A stretch of 64,000 bases of DNA from Porticoccus sp041395745 (GCA_041395745.1 JAWKZV010000002.1:62001-126000); one strand, 5' to 3'; shown: positions 40,753 to 50,681, counted from the stretch's first letter. The notes: a model not told the origin generated them from the sequence alone. Made by a program: numbers and translations.

Positions 40753-42852
40753 ATGAATTTGGGCGTCATAAGCTACCTATTTGCATTTATTGCATACCTC
40801 GCTTTGATGGTATTGGTGCTTTTTTCCTGGCGGGGAAGGGTGGGGGGTGGATTAATCATTCTGGCCTTGCTCGTTTCAAGTGTCTGGGCGGGAGTTGTAT
40901 CTCTCGCGGAGATGGGGGTTCCCATCTCCTTTGAAGTTATGCAGCTTGCTGAGTTGGTTCGAAGTCTTTTGTGGTGCCTGTTTCTATTTTATGCAATGGA
41001 AAAAAGCTGCCAGAGTGATGGGGCTAATTCTCTTGCTTTCAGGGTGGCTGTTGGAATAGCGGGACTATTGGTCGTTGTGGGGGCTGCGTTTGCCCTTCCG
41101 TTCTCTGCGCGTCTCTTGCCTAATTTTGGCGCTGGGCTTAGGGATGCGGTTCTGACCTTGTGGGTGGCATTGTCGATCGTGGTGCTGGTATTGATCGAGC
41201 AGATATTTAGAAATGCTACAGAAACGTTGAGGTGGTCGGTTAAATTTCTTTGTCTGGGGGTTGGAGGGTTCTTTGCTTACGATCTTTTCATGTATGCGGA
41301 TGCGCTGTTGTTCAAGAAGATAAGTCTTAACCTTTGGGAATCTCGGGGGTTTGTAAATGGCATGGTGGTGCCCCTGATTGCGATTGCTATTGCCAGAAAT
41401 CCCAGGTTTGAGGTGAATCTGCACGTTTCAAGAAATGTTGTTTTTCACACCGCCACAATTATTGGGGCTGGGGTTTATCTGCTCTCGATGGCGGTCGCTG
41501 GATATTTCATCCGTTTTTATGGGGGAAACTGGGGGGCGATACTACAGGTCGTTTTCTTCTCTGGAGCGCTTGTGTTGCTCTTGATCTTAGTCTTCTCCGA
41601 CAGAATTAGAGCTAAGTTTAGGGTTTTTTTAAGCAAACACTTTTTTTCCTACAAGCATGACTATCGTGAGGAGTGGCTTAAATTTACTCGTAATCTGGCA
41701 GAGGGCGAAGACAGTGTGCCGGGGAGGGTGATCCAGTCGATAGCAAAGCTGACGTCAAGTTCTGGTGGGATGCTGTGGGAAAAAAATGAGCTTGGTCAAT
41801 ATGACTTGCTGTACAGGTGGCATATGCCTGAGCCCGAGGGTGTGGATGCTCATTCGCTGGAGTCATTAGCGAGATTCTTGGACCGAACGCATTGGGTGGT
41901 CGATTTTGATGAGTACTATGAATCCAGGTCGGTCTATGGCGGTTTGGTCCTGCCTGAGTGGCTTTTGTCCATTCCAAATGCCTGGCTAATTGTTCCGCTG
42001 GTATTCAGAGATGAGTGTCTGGGGTTTGTGCTGGTCAGACGGTCGGAGTTGCAGTCCAGTATCAACTGGGAGGACAGGGATCTCCTGAAAATGGCAGGCC
42101 AGCATGCAGCAAGCCATTTGGCGCAGTACCAATCCGACCAGGAGCTTATGCGCTCCAGACAGTTTGAGGCCTTTCATCGGCTGTCTGCATATATAGTGCA
42201 TGATTTGAAAAATATCCTTGCGCAGCAATCTCTCATCGTTGCCAACGCGGAGCGGCACAAACATAAGGAGGAGTTTGTTGATGATGTGATCTCGACGGTT
42301 AAAAACTCAGTCGACAGAATGACACGGCTGATGGATCAGATGAGAAGTGGTGTTAGGGGAGAAATGCGTGGGCCTGTGATTTTGGGTGACTTGCTGGCGA
42401 GGGTTGCTTCGAATCATGCAAGTCGATTGCCGGTGCCCAGGCTTGAAATGTCTGCGGGCAAGGTGGTTGTGGACGCTGACCGGGAGCATTTGGGTACGGT
42501 ATTTGGTCATTTGATTGCCAATGCGCAGGATGCAACGCCGAAAGATGGTAGTGTTGTTATAGAGGTGAAATGGCTTGGTGATAAGGTGTGTGTTGACGTG
42601 ATGGATACAGGAGTCGGCATGGACCGGGATTTTATCCGTGACAGGTTGTTCAAGCCATTTGATTCTACAAAGGGCTTGGTGGGTATGGGGGTTGGCGCGT
42701 TTGAAAGCAGGGAATATATCCGCTCTCTCGGTGGCGATATCCTTGTTGACAGCCAGTTGGGTGCAGGCTCTACCTTCAGCATTCTATTGCCTGCTGACAG
42801 GTTGGATGTCAACGACACCCGGAAGCAAAGGGAAGGAGTAAATGGTGAGTGA
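40753..42852 (+). CDS. prsK: XrtA/PEP-CTERM system histidine kinase PrsK
   Basis: The 699-residue kinase has about eight N-terminal membrane spans (residues 5-300), a GAF-like domain (roughly 310-460) and a C-terminal histidine kinase module. The phosphoacceptor His is in V-H-D-L-K-N near residue 483, with D-V-M-D-T-G-V-G-M-D and L-F-K-P-F-D-S-T-K-G-L-V-G-M-G-V-G-A-F of the ATP-binding domain intact. The H-D-L-K-N box and domain order match PrsK. It overlaps prsR by 11 bases. The signal sensed is unknown. Confidence 0.92.
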   Translation: MNLGVISYLFAFIAYLALMVLVLFSWRGRVGGGLIILALLVSSVWAGVVSLAEMGVPISFEVMQLAELVRSLLWCLFLFYAMEKSCQSDGANSLAFRVAVGIAGLLVVVGAAFALPFSARLLPNFGAGLRDAVLTLWVALSIVVLVLIEQIFRNATETLRWSVKFLCLGVGGFFAYDLFMYADALLFKKISLNLWESRGFVNGMVVPLIAIAIARNPRFEVNLHVSRNVVFHTATIIGAGVYLLSMAVAGYFIRFYGGNWGAILQVVFFSGALVLLLILVFSDRIRAKFRVFLSKHFFSYKHDYREEWLKFTRNLAEGEDSVPGRVIQSIAKLTSSSGGMLWEKNELGQYDLLYRWHMPEPEGVDAHSLESLARFLDRTHWVVDFDEYYESRSVYGGLVLPEWLLSIPNAWLIVPLVFRDECLGFVLVRRSELQSSINWEDRDLLKMAGQHAASHLAQYQSDQELMRSRQFEAFHRLSAYIVHDLKNILAQQSLIVANAERHKHKEEFVDDVISTVKNSVDRMTRLMDQMRSGVRGEMRGPVILGDLLARVASNHASRLPVPRLEMSAGKVVVDADREHLGTVFGHLIANAQDATPKDGSVVIEVKWLGDKVCVDVMDTGVGMDRDFIRDRLFKPFDSTKGLVGMGVGAFESREYIRSLGGDILVDSQLGAGSTFSILLPADRLDVNDTRKQREGVNGE

Positions 42853-44197
42853 GAGCCAGAAGCAGTTGCTGGTTGTAGAAGATGATGTGGGCTTGCAGAG
42901 TCAGCTTCGTTGGTGTTTTGACGGTTATGATGTTGTTGTTGCGGGTGATAGGGAGTCGGCCATAGCGCAATTGCGCAGACATAATCCCAAAGTGGTGTTA
43001 CTGGATTTGGGGTTGCCGCCAGATCCCGGTGGAGTGACGGAAGGGTTCGCGACGCTGGGTGAAGTACTTGCCATTTCTCCAGAGACAAAAATTATTGTTG
43101 TCACCGGGGATAATGATCGGGCGAATGCGGTAAAGGCTATTGGTCTTGGTGCTTACGACTTTTACCAAAAGCCCGTCGAGCCGGAAGTGCTTTCTTTGAT
43201 GGTGGATCGAGCATATCGCGTTTGTGAGCTGGAGCTGGAAAACCGTCAGTTGCTGGAGGGGGCAGGTTCGCCTCTTAAGGGGATTATCGCTGCCAGCCCG
43301 GAAATGCTGAAGGTGTGTCGGACCGTTGAAAAAGTGGCGCCATCAGATATTACCACTCTGTTGTTGGGGGCTAGTGGCACGGGGAAAGAGGTGGTGGCAA
43401 GGGCATTGCACGAGATGAGCCCTCGAGCCGGAGAGAAAATGGTTGCGATCAATTGTGCTGCCATTCCTGAAAATTTGCTTGAAAGTGAATTGTTTGGTTA
43501 TGAAAAAGGTGCGTTTACTGGTGCGGTTAAGCAAACGCCGGGAAAAATCGAATATGCCCATGGGGGTACGCTCTTCCTGGATGAGATAGGTGATTTGCCC
43601 TTAGAGTTGCAGGCTAAATTGCTGAGATTTCTGCAGGAGCGGGTAATTGAGCGTGTTGGTGGTCGTTCAGAAATTCCTATTGACGCTAGAATCATATGCG
43701 CAACCCATCAAGATTTGACGAGGGCGATCAGCGAGGGTCGTTTCAGGGAGGACCTATATTACCGAATCAGCGAGATCACGATTCATATCCCCTCGCTTAA
43801 AGAGCGCAAGGAAGATGCCTTGTTGCTGGCAAGAGCATTCCTTGCTCGTTTCAGTAGGGAGCAAGGTCGATCTATCAGGGGTTTTGATCTTCCGGCCAAA
43901 AGAGCAATTGAGAATTATGAGTGGCCGGGAAACGTTCGGGAGCTTGAAAGCCGTGTTAAAAGAGCAATTATCATGGCCGATAACCCCTACATTTCGGTTG
44001 AGGATTTGGAACTCCCTGTTTCCTCTGAGTCTGAAGTCGCACCTTTCAATTTGAGGCAGGTCAGGGAGGATGCTGAAAAGCGTGCAATACAGAGAGCCCT
44101 TCTGAATACGGACGAAAATCTATCCGAGGCAGCAAAGCTGCTGGGCGTCACTCGTCCTACTCTCTACAATTTTTTGGAGAAGTATAAGATGCGTTGA
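42842..44197 (+). CDS. prsR: PEP-CTERM-box response regulator PrsR (sigma-54 activator)
   Basis: The 451-residue regulator has a receiver domain with phospho-Asp55 (L-L-D-L-G-L-P-P), an AAA+ domain with Walker A G-A-S-G-T-G-K-E (176-183), the sigma-54 contact loop G-A-F-T-G-A (223-228) and Walker B L-F-L-D-E-I (244-249), and a Fis-type HTH at the end (L-S-E-A-A-K-L-L-G-V-T-R-P-T-L-Y). The start sits inside prsK. PrsR-type regulators drive sigma-54 promoters of PEP-CTERM genes; the promoter at 37910-37925 is a plausible local target. Confidence 0.93.
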   Translation: MVSESQKQLLVVEDDVGLQSQLRWCFDGYDVVVAGDRESAIAQLRRHNPKVVLLDLGLPPDPGGVTEGFATLGEVLAISPETKIIVVTGDNDRANAVKAIGLGAYDFYQKPVEPEVLSLMVDRAYRVCELELENRQLLEGAGSPLKGIIAASPEMLKVCRTVEKVAPSDITTLLLGASGTGKEVVARALHEMSPRAGEKMVAINCAAIPENLLESELFGYEKGAFTGAVKQTPGKIEYAHGGTLFLDEIGDLPLELQAKLLRFLQERVIERVGGRSEIPIDARIICATHQDLTRAISEGRFREDLYYRISEITIHIPSLKERKEDALLLARAFLARFSREQGRSIRGFDLPAKRAIENYEWPGNVRELESRVKRAIIMADNPYISVEDLELPVSSESEVAPFNLRQVREDAEKRAIQRALLNTDENLSEAAKLLGVTRPTLYNFLEKYKMR

Positions 44198-44218
44198 CGG
44201 TAGGCCGTTGATGGGTCG

Positions 44219-45628
44219 CTATCTGCCCTTGCCAAACAGAACGACTTCTACTGTCCGTAACAGGATGTTTAAATCCAGCAAAAAGCTGCGATGCTTGATG
44301 TAGTAGAGGTCGTACTTGAGCTTTTCTAATGCATCCTGGTCGGATGACCCATAGGGGTATTTTAGCTGTGCCCAGCCTGTCAGTCCTGGTTTTACATTGT
44401 GACGTTCATTGTAATACGGGATGTTTCTGATCAGATTTTGGACGAACTCTGGGCGCTCTGGCCTAGGGCCGACAAACCCCATGTCACCTCTGAAGACGTT
44501 GTAAATCTGGGGTAATTCGTCAATTCGGTACTTTCTGATGAAGTTGCCTACGCGGGTGGTGCGGGAGTCGTTGGCTGTTGCCCAAACAGCCCCATTGCTC
44601 TCCGCATCTGTTCTCATGCTTCTAAACTTTACGATTCTGAATATTCTGCCATCCTGACCAACTCTTTCCTGGGAGTAGAAAATAGGCGCCTTCAGGCCTT
44701 CCTCCAGCTTAATAGCCAAGATGGTGATTAGCATGGCTGGCCATGCGACAAGGAGGACGATCAGGGCCATTGATGCGTTGAAAATCCAGTCAAGTCCATT
44801 CCTGAGATAGTGGGTGGAGGCAAAGCCATTAGAGTAGATGACCCAGCTTGGATAGATCAGGTTGACTGCAATTTGCCCGGTTTCTCGTTCAATGAAGTCA
44901 AGTATGTCTACTATGCTGATTCCTCTGATTTTGCAGGAGAAAAGCTCATCAACCGGCAGGTTGTTTCGTCTTTCATCACAGGCAACGACAATTTCATCAA
45001 TTCCGTTTTCAAGGACAAATGAGAGGAGAGCCCCTTTTTCCAGAGTGATTCTCTTCTCTTTCTGAATGCCGTCCGGGGAATCGCCACTCATGACCACAAA
45101 ACCCTTTAGGATGAAGCCGTGCCTGTCGACTTTGCGGCGCATCCGCTTTTCAATGATGGAGGCCCTCTCCCCTGAACCGAGTACGAGCACGTGTGCTTTG
45201 TTGAATCCAAGTAGATCGAAGTGAGCGGCAAGGTATCGGGTTAAGCAGCTGAGGACGAGGCACAGTAGTGCGGAAGAAATGACTATTTCGGTCGTAAATG
45301 GTTGAAGGTCGAGAAGGAGGCTTGTGCAGAGAGTGAATTCTGCTGATCCCATTGTTACAGATATCAGGACTCTGCGTAGAATGCTGCGGAAGTTTTCTCG
45401 CATCCTGGGGTTGTACAACCCCAAGGAGAGTGATGTGAGTAAGATTAGAAGCGAGAAGATAATGGCATAGATGGCTGTTATGTTGCCTTCGAGGGCGGGT
45501 TGATCAGACCAGTTAAAAACTTTATTTAAAAACAATGAAAAGTAGATCGAGCCGACGTATAGGCAAAACTCCACTACCGTTAATATCTTATATCCGACAG
45601 AAAGGTCTCTGAAGTTTGTCTTTGTCAT
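44219..45628 (-). CDS. XrtA-system undecaprenyl-phosphate sugar phosphotransferase (TIGR03013 type)
   Basis: The 469-residue membrane enzyme starts polysaccharide repeat synthesis on the lipid carrier. Four N-terminal spans and a nucleotide-binding-like middle (V-L-V-L-G-S-G-E-R-A near residue 150) precede the C-terminal sugar transferase domain. Its motifs K-F-R-S-M-R-T-D-A-E, D-E-L-P-Q-I-Y-N-V, G-P-R-P-E-R and P-G-L-T-G-W-A-Q are clear. It converges on prsR and is transcribed away from the export genes. Confidence 0.9.
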   Translation of the reverse strand: MTKTNFRDLSVGYKILTVVEFCLYVGSIYFSLFLNKVFNWSDQPALEGNITAIYAIIFSLLILLTSLSLGLYNPRMRENFRSILRRVLISVTMGSAEFTLCTSLLLDLQPFTTEIVISSALLCLVLSCLTRYLAAHFDLLGFNKAHVLVLGSGERASIIEKRMRRKVDRHGFILKGFVVMSGDSPDGIQKEKRITLEKGALLSFVLENGIDEIVVACDERRNNLPVDELFSCKIRGISIVDILDFIERETGQIAVNLIYPSWVIYSNGFASTHYLRNGLDWIFNASMALIVLLVAWPAMLITILAIKLEEGLKAPIFYSQERVGQDGRIFRIVKFRSMRTDAESNGAVWATANDSRTTRVGNFIRKYRIDELPQIYNVFRGDMGFVGPRPERPEFVQNLIRNIPYYNERHNVKPGLTGWAQLKYPYGSSDQDALEKLKYDLYYIKHRSFLLDLNILLRTVEVVLFGKGR

Positions 45629-46059
45629 TGTCCGTAACCATCTTGTTCCGTTTTTGCGGTTAACCCCGCCCTCGCGGTACCTGTCGCAAGGGGAGATTTC
45701 TCTTTGCTGGGGTGCCTTTTCTGTATTTCAGAGAACGCGGTTTATTCAGGCCGGAAAGTTTGGCAGGTCAGGGCTCCCGGCTCATGTGTCGTGCACTTCT
45801 TCTTGGAATTCGGCCGCTCAAATTCGTGCGAGGGCATAATCATAGCAGTTAATTGGTCTTGTTGTGAGATGGTCGATCTTCCGGAGTGGAGTAAGCGGAG
45901 GCTCTTGGTGGGTGAACGGTAGTCTTTGCGTGGCTCTGAGCTGTTAAACTTTGTCCGTATAACCAAGGGTGTCTGGGGAGCATTTCTAGTCACCACTTTG
46001 TTGTGCATGTTAGACTCGCTAAGACTTTTGCTTGCGGCACTCAATGGAGGAGCTAGATT
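45629..46059. other. Divergent intergenic region, 431 bases
   Basis: No gene is supported; short open frames here lack ribosome sites and family features. It separates the sugar transferase and export genes and should carry promoters for both. A GG-N10-GC spacing near 45968-45982 lacks the rest of the sigma-54 consensus. The ribosome site for the export gene (GGAGGAG) lies at 46047-46053. Confidence 0.5.
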
Positions 46060-46698
46060 GTGTCACATTTCATTTCTTTCTCAAGAAGTTCTTTATTGGC
46101 TTGTATCGGCCTGTTGCTTTCTGGCTTGACGGGTTGTGCTTCTTCTGGCTTGCAGGAAATTCCTGAAGAGCAGCGAGCTACTCCGGCTGACTATACCTAT
46201 GTGATTGGCCCTGGGGACAGCATGGAGGTGTTTGTCTGGGGTAATGAGGAGCTCACCATCAGTGGAGTCAAGGTTCGTCCCGATGGAAAAATCAGTACCC
46301 GGTTGGTAGAGAATATTGATGCAAGTGGCAAGACTCCGTCCGAGCTCGCCAGGGAGATCGAGTCCGCATACTCTGAATATGTGAAAAGTGCGGTTGTCAG
46401 TGTGATCTTGGATGATTTTAAGGGTGTTCCTTCTCAGCAAGTACGGGTGGTCGGTGAGGCTGCTGAGCCAGCGGGCATACCCTATCGGAAACATATGACA
46501 TTGCTGGATCTCATGATTGAAGTTGGCGGGCTGACTGAATTTGCTGCAGGTAACAAGGCGGTTCTTGTCCGCACTGCCGGAGGAAACCAGGTAAGTTATC
46601 ACCTCAGGCTTGATGATTTGCTGGACAAGGGTGAAATGTCGGCACACGTGGTCCTTTTCCCTGGTGATACTGTCATCATTCCTGAAGCTTGGTTCTAA
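46060..46698 (+). CDS. XrtA-system polysaccharide export lipoprotein (Wza-like)
   Basis: The GTG at 46060 after GGAGGAGC gives 212 residues. A lipoprotein signal peptide ends in L-T-G-C (Cys26). The polysaccharide export domain begins Y-V-I-G-P-G-D-S-M-E-V-F-V-W-G near residue 48, followed by a SLBB-like segment (V-R-V-V-G-E-A-A-E-P). It matches the TIGR03027 group and would form the outer-membrane channel. It starts an operon that runs at least to the end of the window. Confidence 0.9.
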   Translation: MSHFISFSRSSLLACIGLLLSGLTGCASSGLQEIPEEQRATPADYTYVIGPGDSMEVFVWGNEELTISGVKVRPDGKISTRLVENIDASGKTPSELAREIESAYSEYVKSAVVSVILDDFKGVPSQQVRVVGEAAEPAGIPYRKHMTLLDLMIEVGGLTEFAAGNKAVLVRTAGGNQVSYHLRLDDLLDKGEMSAHVVLFPGDTVIIPEAWF

Positions 46699-46737
46699 TA
46701 TACCCGTTTTGCTAAAGAGTCTAGGGAAGAGGCGGTA

Positions 46738-48276
46738 ATGCAAGAGATATTGGCCCAGGTGTTTGGCTATGTGGCCGGACTTTGGCGATTCAGATGGCTA
46801 GGATTGGTGTTGGCGTGGGTAGTTGCACTATCGGGGTGGTTTTGGGTGTCCCAAATGCCAGATCAGTACATGGCAACTGCCCGCGTCCATGTGGATACCA
46901 ACAGCATCCTTCGTCCCTTATTGAGAGGTCTGGCTGTACAGCCTGATATTAATCAGCGTGTTGCCTTAATGAGCCGGACTCTGCTAAGCAGGCCAAACTT
47001 GGAAAAGTTGGTCCGCATGACAGATATGGATATTCAGGTAAAGACTGAGGCGCAGAAAGAAGCGTTGTTGGCGAGCCTTGCCAAGTCCATCAGTCTTTCT
47101 GGTGATAGGCGCAATGCCTCGCTCTATTCCATTTCCTTTCATCACAAAGATCGTGAGTTTGCCAAAAAAGTTGTGCAGGCATTGATCTCTGTTTTTGTTG
47201 AGAGCTCCGTTGGGGAAAAAGCCGGCGATACGGGTAATGCTCAGTCCTTTCTGGATAAGCAGATAGCTGAATATGAAAAACGGCTAACTGATGCTGAATC
47301 TGCTCTTGCGAGTTTCAAACAAAAACATGCCAGTATCCTGATGGGGGAGGGAGGTAGCTATTACCAGCGGTTAGTTTCTGCTCGGCAGGAGTTGAGTCAG
47401 GCTCGCCTTCAGTTAAAGGAGATGCAGAACCGCCGGAATGAACTCAAGCGACAACTCTCCGGGGAGCAGCCGGTCTTTATGCCTGGCGCAAGTTCTCAGG
47501 GGGCAACCTCGCTGGATGGTCGGATTAATTCTCTAAAGGCAAAGTTGGATGACCTGTTATCAAAGTACACCGATAAGCATCCTGAGGTGGTCCAGATAAA
47601 TAACCTGATTTCCGAGTTGGAGAGAGAGCGTTCAGATGAGTTGGCAAAGGTCAAGGCAGGTGACTTTTCAGATCTTTCTGGCCTTAGTGTGAGCCCGGTT
47701 TACCAGCAGATGCGTGCCATGCTCGCTGAGGCTGAGGCAAACGTAGCTGAACTGAGTGTAAGGGTGTCGGAGTATCAGGCCCGGGTTGATAGTCTGGACC
47801 AAATGGTTGATCAGATCCCGGTGATTGAGGCCCAGTTGACACAGCTGAACAGGGATTATGACGTTGTTTCACAGCAGCATACCGAATTGCTTGAGAGAAG
47901 GGAGTCTGCCCGTATCTCTGAGGATGTTGAGCAGCAGGGTAACGATTTGATTTTTAAAGTAGTTGACCCACCTTTTGTGCCTTTAAAGCCAAACAAGCCC
48001 GATAAGTTTTTGTTGAATGGTGGTGTGCTGGTCATCTCGTTGCTGGTGGGGGTTGGCGTGGCACTGTTGTTTACACTGTTAAAACCAGTTATTTCCGATC
48101 GTCGGAGATTGGCAGCTGTAACCGGGATGCCAGTCTTGGGTGCCGTTATGTGTATTACCACTGAATCTCAGAGACGTAGAGTAATTCTGAAAAATGTGCA
48201 GTTTGTTACGTTATTCCTGTGCTTGTTTGTGGCCTATGCAGGTGTAAGTGTAGGGCATCAATGGGGGCTTATATGA
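46738..48276 (+). CDS. XrtA-system polysaccharide chain-length determinant (Wzz-like)
   Basis: The 512-residue inner-membrane protein has a span near residues 20-38, a long periplasmic coiled-coil region (about 170-390) and two C-terminal spans (near 424-445 and 488-506). The start Q-M-P-D-Q-Y-M-A-T-A-R-V-H-V-D and the P-x2-P-x-K-P-N-K-P type motif (P-F-V-P-L-K-P-N-K-P) before the C-terminal span fit TIGR03007. It controls polymer length with the tyrosine kinase encoded next, with which it overlaps by 4 bases. Confidence 0.9.
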   Translation: MQEILAQVFGYVAGLWRFRWLGLVLAWVVALSGWFWVSQMPDQYMATARVHVDTNSILRPLLRGLAVQPDINQRVALMSRTLLSRPNLEKLVRMTDMDIQVKTEAQKEALLASLAKSISLSGDRRNASLYSISFHHKDREFAKKVVQALISVFVESSVGEKAGDTGNAQSFLDKQIAEYEKRLTDAESALASFKQKHASILMGEGGSYYQRLVSARQELSQARLQLKEMQNRRNELKRQLSGEQPVFMPGASSQGATSLDGRINSLKAKLDDLLSKYTDKHPEVVQINNLISELERERSDELAKVKAGDFSDLSGLSVSPVYQQMRAMLAEAEANVAELSVRVSEYQARVDSLDQMVDQIPVIEAQLTQLNRDYDVVSQQHTELLERRESARISEDVEQQGNDLIFKVVDPPFVPLKPNKPDKFLLNGGVLVISLLVGVGVALLFTLLKPVISDRRRLAAVTGMPVLGAVMCITTESQRRRVILKNVQFVTLFLCLFVAYAGVSVGHQWGLI

Positions 48277-49220
48277 GCACAATTGAAAAAGCTGTAGAAA
48301 AACTTGGAAAAAGCCCTGCTCAGCCAAATCAGGTGCGTGGAGCGGTAGCTCCAGACTTGGAAAAAGGGAGTGATCAATCGTTATCACCTGAGCAGGTGTC
48401 TCCATATTCTGTTGAATCAGCGCTTCAGTCTGATATCCCGGTCAAGGTTGATCTGGAGCTGCCATTTGCCCGATTAGAAGAAATGGGATTCGTTACCCCG
48501 GCAAACCCCCGTAGTCGAATTGCTGAGGAATATCGGGCTATTAAAAGGCCCCTGTTAAAAAATATTGATGGGCAGTTGGCGGAGGATGTGCCCAATATCA
48601 ACCTCATTATGGTTAGCAGCTCATACGAGGGAGAGGGTAAAACGTTTTCTGCCATAAACCTCATGATGAGTGTGTCCATGGAGAAGGACAAAACAGTGTT
48701 GTTTGTGGATAGTGACATTGTTAAGGCATCTGCTGGCAAACTGCTGGGGATACCCAACGATGCGCCTGGCCTGATCGACTTGTTGGAAAATGAACAGTTG
48801 GGTGTAGAAGAGGTCTTGTTGACAACCAGCTTGCCTAATCTGCGGATTATTCCAGCAGGGAAGGCCCATGATCATTGTAATGAGCTTTTTGCCAGTGAAC
48901 GAATGAAGCAGCTCATGGCTGAATTGTCTCTTCGTTATCCTGATCGTGTGATTATTTTTGATGCCCCGCCGTTTCTGCAGACGAATGAAGCCAGTGTTCT
49001 GGCCAGCTTTATGGGACAAATTATGTTTGTTGTTGAGGCGGAGAAGACGCCGCCAGACATGGTAAAGCAGGCAACCTCCCAGTTCGGAAGGGACAAAATC
49101 GTTGGACTGGTTTTAAACAAAGCCCGGAATTACCCATGGGATAATTACACGCAGGGCTATGGCTATGGCTATGGCTATGGCTCCGATAGGTCTGCGTTGG
49201 GTGGCTCCCAAGATGCTTAA
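48273..49220 (+). CDS. XrtA-system tyrosine autokinase
   Basis: The ATG at 48273 overlaps the previous stop (ATGA) and gives 315 residues. This is a cytoplasmic BY-kinase: Walker A S-S-Y-E-G-E-G-K-T at 116-124, Walker A' V-L-F-V-D-S-D-I near 142-149 and Walker B I-I-F-D-A-P-P. The C-terminus has a G-Y-G-Y-G-Y-G-Y tail (four hexamer repeats in DNA), the expected cluster of autophosphorylation tyrosines. It matches TIGR03018 and regulates the chain-length protein. Confidence 0.9.
   Translation: MSTIEKAVEKLGKSPAQPNQVRGAVAPDLEKGSDQSLSPEQVSPYSVESALQSDIPVKVDLELPFARLEEMGFVTPANPRSRIAEEYRAIKRPLLKNIDGQLAEDVPNINLIMVSSSYEGEGKTFSAINLMMSVSMEKDKTVLFVDSDIVKASAGKLLGIPNDAPGLIDLLENEQLGVEEVLLTTSLPNLRIIPAGKAHDHCNELFASERMKQLMAELSLRYPDRVIIFDAPPFLQTNEASVLASFMGQIMFVVEAEKTPPDMVKQATSQFGRDKIVGLVLNKARNYPWDNYTQGYGYGYGYGSDRSALGGSQDA
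49155..49178 (+). repeat. Four tandem GGCTAT hexamers
   Basis: Four perfect copies of GGCTAT code for Gly-Tyr repeats in the tyrosine-kinase tail. Slippage would change the tail by two residues per unit without breaking the frame. Confidence 0.9.
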
Positions 49221-50670
49221 TTCATATGGAATCTCAAGGTGTGCTCAGCAATGGTTGCTGGTTTTTGTTTTCGTTGCCGCTCCGATGGGGGTGTTGGGCG
49301 GAGAATGGGAGCACAACGCCAGTGTAACTTTCAGTGAAATATATACAGATAATGTAAAGCTTGAGGAGAGTGATAAGGACAGTGAGTTTATCAGTGTGAT
49401 TCGCCCTTCATTTGAGGTCATCGGCAAGGGGAGACGAGCCGAAATGTCTCTGGCAGCCGCATTTGAATTCAATGACATGGGTGGTGGCTCAGACTCTTTC
49501 AATCCTCGGATAAATGGTAATGGCAAGGTTGAACTGCTTGAAGACTTCTTTTTCGTAGATGGGAGTATTTACGCGAACCAATCAATGATTGATCCATTTT
49601 CAGCCGCGGGCTCCAGCACATTGAATGAACGCGATAACTACACAACTACATACGACTATACTGTTAGCCCCTACATCGTTCACCGTTTTGCACAGTTTGC
49701 CGATCTAAAAGTGAAATACACCTTTGACGATCAGCTTAACAAGAGTAATCAACTGTCAGACAGCACCCATGAATCGGTGGTCGCAACACTTAAGAGTGGG
49801 CCGGACTTCGGTCGGATCAGTTGGGGGCTGACCAGTGAATATAACAAGACGGAGTTTGATGGCACAGACTTGCAGAATCAATCGGCTGACAATGAGCGCA
49901 TTTCCAATAGTGTGAATCTTGGTTATCGGTTCAATCCGAAGTGGCAAGTATCTGGAACCTTGGGTAAGGAGTGGAACAATTACCAGACGTTTGACAACGA
50001 TGATACTGATGATGATTTTTGGGATGTAGGTGTTTTATGGACGCCCAACAAAAGGAACACTTTTGACGTCGGTTATGGGAAGCACTTCTACAGTACTACC
50101 CCTCGTTTTAAGTTCACTCATAAACAGCGTCGCTCGGCACTGACAGTCAGTTACACCAGATCTCTGACTGATACGCGCTCCCAGCGCCGAAATGCAGAGT
50201 TTTTCAGCTTTCTGGATGCGCTCGGCGATCCAGTCGATCCCATTACCGGTGAACCACTTTTCCTGACGGACAACTTCACATTCCAGGATCAGGGTATTTT
50301 TGTAAATGAAATGTTTGATAGCGAATGGACTATCAAGGGCAAGCGCACCACTCTCACCTTATTTTTCAAAGAGTCAAAACAGATAAGGGAAGACGTTGAT
50401 GAGGATGCTGTTTTTCAATCTTCCGGAATTCGGATAAAAAGAGATTTGTCGTCGATCTTGAGCCTCACATCCCGTCTTGCTTGGGACGAAAGAAAAAATC
50501 AGGTCGGCTCTCAAGCGGATACTACGAGGTTTTACCTGAGTCTCGATCGTAAGCTTGGAGCTAAGACCAAGGTGGGGGTCGCATACAGCTTTTCTGATCG
50601 AGATTCGGATATTTCTGGCGACGACTATAAAGAAAATCGGGTTAGCGTTAACCTGACTATTGATTTGTAA
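49213..50670 (+). CDS. XrtA-system outer-membrane beta-barrel protein (TIGR03016 type)
   Basis: The ATG at 49213 gives 485 residues with a signal peptide (hydrophobic residues 13-28, cleavage near G-V-L-G-G). The rest alternates polar and hydrophobic residues like a beta-barrel and ends in I-D-L. Motifs such as V-T-F-S-E-I-Y-T-D-N-V and D-V-G-Y-G-K-H-F fit the PEP-CTERM-system barrel family. It overlaps the kinase by 8 bases. It may be the secretin-like or porin part of the exporter; the exact role is unproven. A longer start upstream would only add Met-Ala repeats from the hexamer tract. Confidence 0.85.
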   Translation: MLNSYGISRCAQQWLLVFVFVAAPMGVLGGEWEHNASVTFSEIYTDNVKLEESDKDSEFISVIRPSFEVIGKGRRAEMSLAAAFEFNDMGGGSDSFNPRINGNGKVELLEDFFFVDGSIYANQSMIDPFSAAGSSTLNERDNYTTTYDYTVSPYIVHRFAQFADLKVKYTFDDQLNKSNQLSDSTHESVVATLKSGPDFGRISWGLTSEYNKTEFDGTDLQNQSADNERISNSVNLGYRFNPKWQVSGTLGKEWNNYQTFDNDDTDDDFWDVGVLWTPNKRNTFDVGYGKHFYSTTPRFKFTHKQRRSALTVSYTRSLTDTRSQRRNAEFFSFLDALGDPVDPITGEPLFLTDNFTFQDQGIFVNEMFDSEWTIKGKRTTLTLFFKESKQIREDVDEDAVFQSSGIRIKRDLSSILSLTSRLAWDERKNQVGSQADTTRFYLSLDRKLGAKTKVGVAYSFSDRDSDISGDDYKENRVSVNLTIDL

Positions 50671-50681
50671 GGGAGTTGCTT

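Noticed and set aside
45960..45985. Sigma-54 promoter upstream of the export gene
   Set aside because: The GG-N10-GC spacing is right, but the rest of the -24 and -12 elements does not match.
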